Assembly: GCF_002813295.1 (NCBI RefSeq)
Contig: NZ_PHUE01000001.1
Span: 3,844,001-3,908,000 of the forward strand
DNA from: Flavobacterium sp. 5
GTDB taxonomy: Bacteria > Bacteroidota > Bacteroidia > Flavobacteriales > Flavobacteriaceae
Direction: 5' to 3'
DNA: 64,000 bases
Position numbers and translations under genes: made by a program. This document shows positions 7,281 through 14,548 of this stretch, piece by piece. How positions within the stretch are numbered: position 1 is the stretch's first letter; each line of letters opens with the position of its first letter. The notes under the pieces were generated by a model. It saw only the letters and a program-made list of their open reading frames with translations, searched no databases and had not been told where the DNA came from.

Positions 7281-8462
7281 TTACAATTTGAAATAATCGA
7301 TATAATTGTCTAAATCTTTGTCACCACGCCCTGAAAGGCTGATCACCACAATATCAGTTGGTTTGAATTTTTTCTGATCTAAAACTGCAAAAGCATGCGC
7401 ACTTTCAATCGCAGGAATTATACCTTCTAATTTTGTAAGCTGCAGACCAGCATTCATCGCTTCGTCATCGGTTACTGAAAAGAATTCGCCACGGCCTGTT
7501 TGTGCCAAATGGGCGTGCATAGGACCAACTCCAGGGTAATCAAGACCTGCTGAAATTGAGTAAGGCTCAGTGATTTGACCATCGGGAGTCTGCATCAATA
7601 GGGTTTTGCAACCATGAATAACGCCCACTTTTCCTAATTTACTTGTAGCTGCACTATGACCGCTGTTTACACCTTTTCCAGCAGCTTCGACAGCAATGAT
7701 TCCAACTTCTGGCTCGTGCAAAAAATGATAATATGTTCCTGCAGCGTTACTACCTCCACCAATACAAGCTACTACATAATCTGGGTTTTCGCGTCCTTCT
7801 TTCTCTTTTAACTGCCATTTGATTTCTTCGGAAATAATGCTTTGAAAACGGGTTACCATATCTGGATAAGGATGTGGTCCGATGGCAGATCCGATAATAT
7901 AATGTGTGTCTACAGGGTTGTTGATCCAATCGCGGATGGCCTCATTTGTTGCATCTTTTAGCGTTCGTGAACCGGAAAGTGCCGGACGGACTTCTGCTCC
8001 AAGCATTTTCATGCGGGCAACGTTTGGTGCTTGGCGTGCAATGTCGATTTCGCCCATGTACACGATGCAATCCATGCCCATTAAGGCACAAACCGTTGCT
8101 GTTGCTACTCCGTGCTGACCTGCGCCAGTTTCGGCAATAATTCGTTTTTTGCCTAAACGTTTTGCAACTAATATTTGTCCAATGGTGTTGTTGACTTTGT
8201 GTGCACCTGTATGATTTAAGTCTTCTCTTTTGAGATAGATTTTGGTATTGTATTTTTCTGAAAGTCTTTTAGCAAAGTATAGTGGGCTAGGACGTCCTAC
8301 GTAATCTTTCAGCAGTTGGTCAAACTCTGCTTTAAAGCTTGGCTCAGCTGTGATTTCTAAATATTTCTGGCGTAATTCTTCTACATTTGGATATAACATT
8401 TCGGGAATGTAGGCTCCACCAAATTCACCATAATAGCCTTTTTCGTTAACGTTGTATTGCAT
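7281..8462 (-). CDS. trpB: Tryptophan synthase beta chain
   Basis: TrpB is the PLP enzyme that condenses indole with L-serine to give L-tryptophan. The protein has 393 residues, the normal length. The PLP Schiff-base lysine is Lys89 in LNHTGAHKVNN. Other visible motifs are the catalytic Glu region ETGAGQHGVATA, the phosphate-binding loop CIGGGSNAAG and the C-terminal SLSGRGDKD. The conserved start YGEFGGAYIPEML supports the ATG at 8462. It follows trpF by 11 bp and precedes a repeat element, the GGCT gene and trpA. The sequence shows no damage. Confidence 0.98.
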   Translation of the reverse strand: MQYNVNEKGYYGEFGGAYIPEMLYPNVEELRQKYLEITAEPSFKAEFDQLLKDYVGRPSPLYFAKRLSEKYNTKIYLKREDLNHTGAHKVNNTIGQILVAKRLGKKRIIAETGAGQHGVATATVCALMGMDCIVYMGEIDIARQAPNVARMKMLGAEVRPALSGSRTLKDATNEAIRDWINNPVDTHYIIGSAIGPHPYPDMVTRFQSIISEEIKWQLKEKEGRENPDYVVACIGGGSNAAGTYYHFLHEPEVGIIAVEAAGKGVNSGHSAATSKLGKVGVIHGCKTLLMQTPDGQITEPYSISAGLDYPGVGPMHAHLAQTGRGEFFSVTDDEAMNAGLQLTKLEGIIPAIESAHAFAVLDQKKFKPTDIVVISLSGRGDKDLDNYIDYFKL

Positions 8463-8473
8463 TTTTTTATTTT

Positions 8474-9106
8474 TTATTTATTTATAGTAGTGATGCGATT
8501 AATCGCGTCCGTACATAATTCTATATTTTTTAATCCTGGTTCAATTTCAAATTTACTATTTATATCAATTGCATAAATGGGTAAATTGGTTTTCAAAATT
8601 TCGGTTACAGCATCCAATTCCTCGATTCCAATTCCGCCACTAAGGAAGAAAGGTTTTGTGGATGAATAATTTTTCAATATTTGCCAATCAAATGTTGTTC
8701 CGTTTCCTCCGGGTAATTTTCCTTTGGTGTCAAAAAGAAAATAATCGCAAACGGCTTCGAACGGTTTTAAAACGCTAAAGTCAAAATTCTCGTCAGCCGA
8801 AAAAACTTTGATGATTTCAATTGAAGCTACTAATTTAGTTTTTAATTCTGAACAAAATTCAGGCGATTCATGACCGTGTAATTGTATGGCTTGTAAATTA
8901 TATTTCTCTGTTTTTTTCAAAATTACAGGAATACTTTCGTTAACAAAAACACCAGTTTTTTTAATTGATTTAGGTAATTCTGGCATTGTTCCATCAAAAT
9001 AACGAGCCGATTTTTCCCAGAATATAAAGCCCATATAATCGGGCAGGAGCGAACCTACTTCGAGTATATTGTCGGGATATTTCATTCCGCAGATTTTGAG
9101 TTTCAT
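8474..9106 (-). CDS. trpF: Phosphoribosylanthranilate isomerase
   Basis: TrpF performs the Amadori rearrangement of N-(5-phosphoribosyl)anthranilate to CdRP. The 210-residue TIM barrel opens with MKLKICGMKYPDNI, which carries the catalytic Cys of the KICG motif. The catalytic Asp lies in FLFDTKGKLPGGNGTTFDW, and the phosphate-binding loop is FLSGGIG. The following ELDAVTEI and IDINSKFEIEPGLK blocks match the family end, where the usual Ser-Ser-Gly-Val-Glu is varied to INSKFE. It lies between trpC and trpB on the minus strand; a short 7-bp tandem repeat fills the spacer to trpC. Confidence 0.96.
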   Translation of the reverse strand: MKLKICGMKYPDNILEVGSLLPDYMGFIFWEKSARYFDGTMPELPKSIKKTGVFVNESIPVILKKTEKYNLQAIQLHGHESPEFCSELKTKLVASIEIIKVFSADENFDFSVLKPFEAVCDYFLFDTKGKLPGGNGTTFDWQILKNYSSTKPFFLSGGIGIEELDAVTEILKTNLPIYAIDINSKFEIEPGLKNIELCTDAINRITTINK

Positions 9107-9114
9107 TTTTATTT

Positions 9115-9135
9115 GCTTTGAGCTTTGAGCTTTGA
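9115..9135 (-). repeat. 7-bp tandem repeat (GCTTTGA x3) in trpC-trpF spacer
   Basis: Three head-to-tail copies of GCTTTGA fill part of the 59-bp trpC-trpF spacer and grade into a short imperfect inverted sequence (GGGCTGATTGCCC). The 7-bp unit does not continue into either coding region. Confidence 0.75.
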
Positions 9136-9165
9136 GCTTCGGGCTGATTGCCCATTGCTCAAGGC

Positions 9166-9945
9166 TTATAGCTGATTAATAAAATCAGTAGCGGCTTTAC
9201 CTGCATTATCAGTTTTCATGAAATTTTCTCCAATCAAGAAACCTTTGTATCCGTATGGTTTTAGTTCGTTAATTGCTTCAATTGTACTGATACCGCTTTC
9301 GGAAACTTTTACAAAATCATTTGGAATTTGGTCAGCCAATTGTTTACTGAAGTCCAAACTAACTTCAAATGTTTTTAGGTTTCTGTTATTTACGCCAATC
9401 ATATCTAATGTCGGCATGATTGATTTTTCTAATTCTTCTTGATTATGAACTTCTAATAAAACTTCTAATCCTAAACCTTTGGCAAACTCCGATAAGGATT
9501 TGATTTCCTCACGGGTTAAAACCGCTGCAATTAATAAAATTAAATCAGCCCCGTGTGCTTTGGCTTCTAGGATTTGATATTCATCTACAATAAATTCTTT
9601 ACGTAAAAGGGGAATGTTTACTGAAGCTCTTGCTAATAATAAATCATCCAAAGAACCTCCAAAATACTTTCCATCCGTTAGAACAGAAATTCCGCAAGCA
9701 CCTGCGTCTTCATATCCTTTTACTACTTCTTCTACGGTAAAACCATGATTGATTACTGCTTTTGATGGCGAACGACGTTTGTGCTCGGCAATGATTCCAG
9801 AATTACTGTTTCTTAAATTTTGACTTAATGAAATTGTCTTTTTACCAAAGAAAACAGAAGCTTCTAATTGTGAAACTGGAATGATGGATTTCTTGAGAAT
9901 GACTTCTCTTTTTTTGTCAACGATTATTTTATCTAATATGTTCAT
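9166..9945 (-). CDS. trpC: Indole-3-glycerol-phosphate synthase
   Basis: TrpC closes the indole ring from CdRP with loss of CO2 and water. The 259-residue TIM barrel has the typical start MNILDKIIVDKKREV, the catalytic lysine region IIAEHKRRSPSKAVI, the second catalytic lysine in LLRKEFIVDEYQI, and the catalytic Glu in VLLEVHNQEEL. The C-terminal phosphate-binding blocks VSESGIST and GFLIGENFMKTDN are also present. Full length and undamaged. It lies in the trp operon between the methyltransferase-like gene and trpF. Confidence 0.97.
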   Translation of the reverse strand: MNILDKIIVDKKREVILKKSIIPVSQLEASVFFGKKTISLSQNLRNSNSGIIAEHKRRSPSKAVINHGFTVEEVVKGYEDAGACGISVLTDGKYFGGSLDDLLLARASVNIPLLRKEFIVDEYQILEAKAHGADLILLIAAVLTREEIKSLSEFAKGLGLEVLLEVHNQEELEKSIMPTLDMIGVNNRNLKTFEVSLDFSKQLADQIPNDFVKVSESGISTIEAINELKPYGYKGFLIGENFMKTDNAGKAATDFINQL

Positions 9946-9970
9946 TTTGTATTTGTTTAAAGTTTTCTTT

Positions 9971-10040
9971 GTTTAAAGTTTAAAGTTGTTCATTATTCTG
10001 AATCGTCTTATACAACAACTTTAAGCCTTAAACTTTAAAC
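9971..10040 (-). repeat. Inverted repeat in the methyltransferase-trpC spacer
   Basis: A left arm of GTTTAAAGTTTAAAGTTGTT (9971-9990) faces a right arm at 10014-10040 that reads AACAACTTTAAG-CC-TTAAACTTTAAAC, complementary except for a few bases. The transcript could form a long AU-rich hairpin inside the operon, perhaps affecting mRNA stability between the two genes. Confidence 0.6.
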
Positions 10041-10727
10041 TATTTTTTTATTTCTTTTAATTACCAGCATTTTGTTTCCACCTTTTTGAAACTCATAGTC
10101 AGAAGATTCAATATTCACAATGAAATCAGTATTAAAATGAGTAATGATGTCATCTAAAACTTCCGATTTTAGTGCGTTTAAATTCAATATCGGAAATATT
10201 CTAATTTCTTTGCATATCCGAAGCATTTCGGTAATTGCCTTTATGTGAAAATCTAATCCAAGTTGTGAATATAGAATCAAGAAATGAGAGCTTAAACCCA
10301 AGTCAAATTCTAAATTATTATATGTTGTTCTATTAGGTAACTCATGATAAATATATCTTTCTTGATTTTTCCCTAAGTCAAAATCTTGAATAAAGTTACT
10401 CATTGCCCGCATCCGAATTAGTTCTAATTCTTCAACATTTTTAATATTTTTCCAAATGAAATTTTCTTGATTGGCTTTCATTTGTTCAATAACAGTTTCT
10501 TTAGTTTCATTAATCCTTTGTTTTAATTCACTTTTTGTAAATTGATAAATAGGATCTAATGAAATTACCGTTTTATCAAGTTTTGTCATTTCTGAATTGA
10601 AACTTGCCGGACCATCTCCGAAACTGATAATTTTTAGTTTTAAATCAGAATCTGTCAATTTGAAAATTTGGATATATTCTTCTAAAGTTCGTCCCCAAGG
10701 AACTACATTTTCTAATTCAAAAGCCAT
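10035..10727 (-). CDS. SAM-dependent methyltransferase-like protein in the trp operon
   Basis: A 230-residue protein without signal peptide. The segment LKIISFGDGPASFNSEMTK has the shape of motif I of class I methyltransferases (strand then GxGxxS/A loop). TVISLDPIYQFTKSELKQR follows like motif II, where an acidic residue binds the SAM ribose. A later FDLGLSSHFLILYSQLGLDFHIKAITEMLRICKEIRIFPI resembles motifs IV-V, with a strand then an arginine-rich helix as in a methyltransferase that handles a polar acceptor. Substrate unknown. It begins 3 bp after the trpD stop and precedes trpC, so it is tightly inserted in the operon. The fold call is reasonable; activity is unproven. Confidence 0.75.
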   Translation of the reverse strand: MAFELENVVPWGRTLEEYIQIFKLTDSDLKLKIISFGDGPASFNSEMTKLDKTVISLDPIYQFTKSELKQRINETKETVIEQMKANQENFIWKNIKNVEELELIRMRAMSNFIQDFDLGKNQERYIYHELPNRTTYNNLEFDLGLSSHFLILYSQLGLDFHIKAITEMLRICKEIRIFPILNLNALKSEVLDDIITHFNTDFIVNIESSDYEFQKGGNKMLVIKRNKKIV

Positions 10728-10730
10728 GAC

Positions 10731-11726
10731 TTATATTTTACTAAATTCTTGTAATTTATTCAATGCTTTTAATCCTTTTCCAGAAAATAAACTCTCTTTG
10801 GCTAATTCAAAACTTTCTGAAATTGAACTTCCGTTAACGGTTGCAATTGCCATTGCTGCATTGGCACAAACCACATTATTTTGAGCTTCATTTCCTTTTC
10901 CAGAAATGATATTTAAAAACATCTCTGCCGATTCATCAATGGTTTTCCCTCCTTCAATTTCACTTTGTAACAATTGTCGAACACCAAAATCAGAAGGATT
11001 TAGCATTCCTTCTTTGGTGCTTGTAATAATTTTAGTAGGACAAGTCAAAGATACTTCATCATAACCATCAAGAGAATGCAAAATTGTAAAATTGACAGGG
11101 GTGTTTTGATATAAATAGCCATACATTCTAGCCAACTCAAGATTGAAAACCCCTACCAATTGGTTTTGTGGAAACGATGGATTAACCATAGGTCCCAACA
11201 TATTGAAAAAGGTTTTTACTCCTAATTCTTTTCGAATTGGTCCCACATTTTTCATAGCAGGGTGAAACAATGGCGCATGTAAAATTGCAATTCCAGCCTG
11301 ATCAATACATTTCTCTATGAAATTATTATCATTACTGAATTTAATGCCTAGTTTTTCCATCACGTTGCTAGAACCCGAAATCGATGAAACTCCGTAATTA
11401 CCGTGTTTAGCTACTTTTATTCCTGCTCCTGCTGCAACAAAAGACGCTAAAGTCGAAATATTAAAAGTGTCTTTTCCGTCACCACCTGTACCGCACAAAT
11501 CGATAGTATTGTAATTTGATAAATCCATTCGAATACATAATTCTAAAAGGGCCTCTCTAAATCCCGCCAATTCTTCAATACTAATGCTTCGCATCATATA
11601 TACGGTTAAAAATGCCGAAATCTGGCTCGGATTATAGTTCCCGCTAGAGATATTTACCAATACATTTTTGGCTTCTTCCTTAGAAAGTATTTCGTGATTG
11701 ATTAATCTGTTTAATATATTTTTCAT
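10731..11726 (-). CDS. trpD: Anthranilate phosphoribosyltransferase
   Basis: TrpD joins anthranilate to PRPP, the second step of the pathway. The 331-residue protein shows the glycine-rich PRPP loop DLCGTGGDGKDTFNIST (Gly79-Gly84 core) and the anthranilate/PRPP-binding block AKHGNYGVSSISGSSNVMEKLG. GIAILHAPLFHPAMKNVGPIRKELGVKTFFNMLGPMVNP and LDGYDEVSLT also match the family. The N-terminal helical domain includes LTVYMMRSISIEELAGF. It lacks the GATase fusion seen in some bacteria; trpG is a separate gene two positions upstream. Confidence 0.98.
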   Translation of the reverse strand: MKNILNRLINHEILSKEEAKNVLVNISSGNYNPSQISAFLTVYMMRSISIEELAGFREALLELCIRMDLSNYNTIDLCGTGGDGKDTFNISTLASFVAAGAGIKVAKHGNYGVSSISGSSNVMEKLGIKFSNDNNFIEKCIDQAGIAILHAPLFHPAMKNVGPIRKELGVKTFFNMLGPMVNPSFPQNQLVGVFNLELARMYGYLYQNTPVNFTILHSLDGYDEVSLTCPTKIITSTKEGMLNPSDFGVRQLLQSEIEGGKTIDESAEMFLNIISGKGNEAQNNVVCANAAMAIATVNGSSISESFELAKESLFSGKGLKALNKLQEFSKI

Positions 11727-11740
11727 TTTTTTAAAAGTTG

Positions 11741-11769
11741 CTAAGACTCTAAGTGTCTAAGATTCTAAG
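11741..11769 (-). repeat. 8-bp tandem repeat (CTAAGNNT) upstream of trpD
   Basis: About 3.6 head-to-tail units of the form CTAAGNNT fill the spacer between the GNAT gene and trpD. A related CTAAGATT/CTTAGAATC pattern recurs in the pta-ackA spacer (37216-37315), so the unit appears to be dispersed. Confidence 0.65.
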
Positions 11770-11825
11770 TTTTTTTTATCTACAAATTTTGACTGCTAAC
11801 TAAATACTGAAAACTGCCTGCTTAT

Positions 11826-12233
11826 TTAATGTTCATTTCCTTGATAAATCCACATTGGTTCTGTGTTTCCTGCTCGCTCAAAACCATTTTTTTTATAAAA
11901 ATCAACTGATTTTCCATCAGCTGTTAGCATTTGCATGTGAAAGTCACGATATTTCTCTTGCATTTTATCTAAAATCATTTTCCCAATTCCTTTTCCTTGA
12001 TATTCTGGTAGTACTAATAAATGAGGATAATAAACAGTTAAATGACCATCTGAAATTGCATTTCCAAGTCCAATCAGTTTTTTATTTTTCCAAGCCGTAA
12101 TTAGTGTTTCAGAATTTAGTAAACCATTGTATAATTGAGTTGGTTTTTCTGCGGAACTCCAATTATTAGCTTTGTAAAGGATTAATATATCATCAATATT
12201 GATGTCTTTAGTTTCGGAAATAATAATATTCAT
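11826..12233 (-). CDS. GNAT family N-acetyltransferase in the trp operon
   Basis: A 135-residue single-domain GNAT protein. The acetyl-CoA loop is QGKGIG (residues 79-84) after the strand TVYYPHLLVLPEYQ, followed by GKMILDKMQEKY and then the C-terminal strand with LTADGKSVDFYKKNGFERAG, the usual motif B. The short N-terminal DILILYKANNWSSAEKP matches a common small subfamily. The acceptor is unknown. It begins 6 bp after the cytochrome-c gene and precedes trpD, so it is co-transcribed with the trp genes without an obvious role in the pathway. Confidence 0.9.
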   Translation of the reverse strand: MNIIISETKDINIDDILILYKANNWSSAEKPTQLYNGLLNSETLITAWKNKKLIGLGNAISDGHLTVYYPHLLVLPEYQGKGIGKMILDKMQEKYRDFHMQMLTADGKSVDFYKKNGFERAGNTEPMWIYQGNEH

Positions 12234-12239
12234 CTCGAG

Positions 12240-13076
12240 TTATATTTTCTTTTTATGTTCTGACATGTATTTCAAATAATCAACAATTTCTTGTGATTGT
12301 TGTTTTGTAATTCCTAATGTTGGCATTTTTACTTTATGTCTAAAAGATGCTGGATTTACAATATAATCGACCAATTCAGTTTCTTTCCAATACTCAGTAA
12401 CGTTTTTGGGATAATTTAATTCAGGTCCCATTTCTCCTCCAATTCCGTTTATGGCATGACAGGTAATGCAATATTTTTGATATAATACAAAACCTTTTGT
12501 TGCTTTTTCATCGTTTTTTGGCTCCAAAGCATTGTTAATATTTTTTGATACCAATTGAAACTTAATCACATTATACGGCCATTTGTATTCTTGATTAGTT
12601 GTTGCAATCGATGATGTGTAAACCAAATAAAAAGGATCAGCATTCATCTCGTTTCCATTTTTGATAATCCTTTCCCAATTAGAATCTTTTGGCGCATCGG
12701 CATCTTTAAACGCCAGATATGGTTTGGCTTGTAAAAATAATTCAAGAGGCATTTCAGGTTTGTATCCATCAATACATTCGAAAATAATTACTGTATTTTT
12801 GACATCTATTTTAGATAAATCAATTTCCCTTTTTATAATGTTCACTGCGTTTACAGCTTGATATTTTTTTGTTTTATGATAAACAGGATCATTGTTAACA
12901 GTTACCAAAGTGTCTTTTCCTAATTTGTTTTTCTTTTGTAAATCCAATAAATCCAAAATAATTTTGGGTTGGACAATAATTACTGATTCTATTTTTTGCT
13001 CTTTCTTTTGGTCACAGGAAATTAAACCTAAAATAGATACACAAATAAAGACAAGATAGATTTTGGTTGCTTTCAT
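12240..13076 (-). CDS. Lipoprotein with C-terminal cytochrome c domain
   Basis: A 278-residue exported lipoprotein, started at the ATG at 13076 because that gives a clean lipoprotein signal peptide (KATKIYLVFICVSILGLISC, lipidated Cys21); ten more residues upstream would come from the repeat region. The C-terminal part is a c-type cytochrome: haem-attachment motif CITCH at residues 203-207, then the downstream KMPTLGITKQQSQEIVDYLKYM, whose Met is the probable sixth haem ligand. The middle section (roughly 40-180), with ECIDGYKPEMPLELFL and PYLAFKDADAPKDSNW, loosely resembles a molybdopterin-oxidoreductase-like beta domain. That is uncertain. An electron carrier inside a trp operon is unexpected. 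Confidence 0.85.
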   Translation of the reverse strand: MKATKIYLVFICVSILGLISCDQKKEQKIESVIIVQPKIILDLLDLQKKNKLGKDTLVTVNNDPVYHKTKKYQAVNAVNIIKREIDLSKIDVKNTVIIFECIDGYKPEMPLELFLQAKPYLAFKDADAPKDSNWERIIKNGNEMNADPFYLVYTSSIATTNQEYKWPYNVIKFQLVSKNINNALEPKNDEKATKGFVLYQKYCITCHAINGIGGEMGPELNYPKNVTEYWKETELVDYIVNPASFRHKVKMPTLGITKQQSQEIVDYLKYMSEHKKKI

Positions 13077-13095
13077 TGTTTTTAATACAATGTAC

Positions 13096-13116
13096 AGACG
13101 TTGCATTGCAACGTCT
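13096..13116. repeat. REP-like perfect palindrome between trpG and the cytochrome gene
   Basis: Arms AGACGTTGCA (13096-13105) and TGCAACGTCT (13107-13116) flank a single T. I recall the same core (GAGACGTTGCA) as a dispersed palindrome in Bacteroidetes genomes, which cannot be checked here. It ends directly at the trpG stop codon (13117-13119). Confidence 0.7.
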
Positions 13117-13683
13117 CTACGAATTTACCCAATTTTCTAACATCTTTTTTCCATTAGGTGTCAAAACACTTTCCGGATGAAATTGAACACCTCTTACATC
13201 GTATGTTTTATGTCTCAAAGACATAACCTGACCGTTTTCGTCAAAAGAAGTGGCTTCCAAAACATCTGGTAAGTTAGTATCAACTACCCAGGAATGGTAA
13301 CGGCCAACTTCAAATTCGTTTCCTAATCCTTCGAATAACAACTCGTCATCTACTACGGTTTTTACCATTGTAGCTACACCATGATATACTTTATCCAAAT
13401 TTGAAAGCGTCCCTCCAAAAACTTCTCCAATAGCCTGTTGACCAAGACACACTCCGAAAATACTTTTGGTTGGTGCGTATTTTGAAATTACTGCTTTCAA
13501 TAATCCAGCCTCATCTGGTATTCCAGGTCCAGGCGAAAGTAAAATTTTATCGAAAACTGAGATTTCGTCAATATCAAATTCGTCGTTTCTATAAACGGTT
13601 ACTTCGCAATTTAAATCTTCCAGATAGTGTACCAAATTATAAGTGAAACTATCGTAATTGTCTATAACTAATATTTTTTTCAT
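13117..13683 (-). CDS. trpG: Anthranilate synthase component II (glutamine amidotransferase)
   Basis: TrpG supplies ammonia from glutamine to TrpE. The 188-residue class I glutamine amidotransferase shows the start KKILVIDNYDSFTYNLVHYL, the oxyanion region LLSPGPGIPDEAG, the nucleophile Cys79 in FGVCLGQQAIGEVFGG, and the catalytic His-Glu pair in VRGVQFHPESVLT. The full triad and the usual length indicate an active enzyme. It is a stand-alone subunit and may also serve 4-amino-4-deoxychorismate synthase, as in many bacteria; no pabB gene is visible here. It is separated from trpE by two unrelated genes. Confidence 0.97.
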   Translation of the reverse strand: MKKILVIDNYDSFTYNLVHYLEDLNCEVTVYRNDEFDIDEISVFDKILLSPGPGIPDEAGLLKAVISKYAPTKSIFGVCLGQQAIGEVFGGTLSNLDKVYHGVATMVKTVVDDELLFEGLGNEFEVGRYHSWVVDTNLPDVLEATSFDENGQVMSLRHKTYDVRGVQFHPESVLTPNGKKMLENWVNS

Positions 13684-13692
13684 GATGCTTTT

Positions 13693-14142
13693 TTAATTTT
13701 TTTCTCGAACGTATTTTTCGATAATAATTCTGTCTACTCCTAATTTTTCTACTTTTTCAACTCCTTTTTGAATAAGTGTATCGTTTTTGATTTTCACTAC
13801 AAACTCAAATGTATTGTTTTCCCAAGCACGATTATTAAAATATTCTAAGCTTTCTGTGTAAACGCTATCTTTTAGAGTATACTTTCCGCCTCCTCCAAAA
13901 AATACTGCTGAACTGTCTTTTCCGTTATTTAAATCATGATTAAAAAAAGCAAAATGCGAATCATTTAGAATTTTAATCATTTTGGTTTTTGGATTAAAAG
14001 TTGAAAAAGTAGAATCTTTTTGAGTTGCTGTTGCCGAAACCAATCGCCAAGTTCCTTCTATAGCATTTTGTTCTTTATTTGAATTACAAGCTGAAATTGC
14101 AATTATTAAAATTAAAACGGATATTATTTTTTTTAGATTCAT
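13693..14142 (-). CDS. Lipocalin-like lipoprotein
   Basis: A 149-residue lipoprotein: signal peptide KKIISVLILIIAISAC with lipobox ISAC (Cys19). The mature part opens IEGTWRLVSATATQKD and continues with alternating strands (KMIKILNDSHFAFFNHDL, GKYTLKDSVYTESLEYF, FEFVVKIKNDTLIQKG), ending IIEKYVRE. The GTWrL start and the strand pattern match small lipocalin-like or DUF4488-type proteins that bind hydrophobic ligands in the envelope. Function unknown. It is located between trpG and the tautomerase gene in the trp operon. Confidence 0.75.
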   Translation of the reverse strand: MNLKKIISVLILIIAISACNSNKEQNAIEGTWRLVSATATQKDSTFSTFNPKTKMIKILNDSHFAFFNHDLNNGKDSSAVFFGGGGKYTLKDSVYTESLEYFNNRAWENNTFEFVVKIKNDTLIQKGVEKVEKLGVDRIIIEKYVREKN

Positions 14143-14147
14143 TTTTT

Positions 14148-14537
14148 TTAAATATTTACTTTATAATTTAAAGATAGTTCATCTCCGCTTTTTCCTCTGA
14201 TTCCCCAATTGTGTTTTGGAGTTTCAAAAATGGTTATTTCAAGATCCATAGGAGTTATTTGTAACTGATTTTCAAATTTTTCAAATAAAAATTGATATAG
14301 TTTCTTTTTAGCTTCAATACTTCTGCCTTCAAAAGCGTTGATTTCAATGATTGTATGTTTTGTTGTTCTCCCTTCAAAATAATAAAAGCTATCTTCTTCT
14401 ATATAAATAAATCGATGTGCTTTTTTTTCTTTTGGATACTCAAAAGCTTCAAACATGCATTCTTGAATTATCGTCGAAACGGTTTCTCTAATTTGGTGCA
14501 ATTCATTTTTTATTCCAAAAATCTTAATTTGTCCCAT
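14148..14537 (-). CDS. Tautomerase family protein
   Basis: A 129-residue member of the Tautomerase_2 group, recognised from KKAHRFIYIEEDSFYYFEGR, HTIIEINAFEGRSIEAKKKLYQFLFEKFENQL, MDLEITIFETPKHNWGIRGKSGDEL and LNYKVNI. Tautomerases of the 4-OT/MIF superfamily use the N-terminal proline as general base. Here the residue after the initiator Met is Gly (MGQIKIFG), not Pro, so either the reaction differs or catalysis does not use Pro1. The start is well supported: the ATG lies 11 bp after the trpE stop and no alternative ATG-Pro is near. It is the second structural gene of the trp operon. Confidence 0.88.
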   Translation of the reverse strand: MGQIKIFGIKNELHQIRETVSTIIQECMFEAFEYPKEKKAHRFIYIEEDSFYYFEGRTTKHTIIEINAFEGRSIEAKKKLYQFLFEKFENQLQITPMDLEITIFETPKHNWGIRGKSGDELSLNYKVNI

Positions 14538-14548
14538 TTTCTTTAGTG

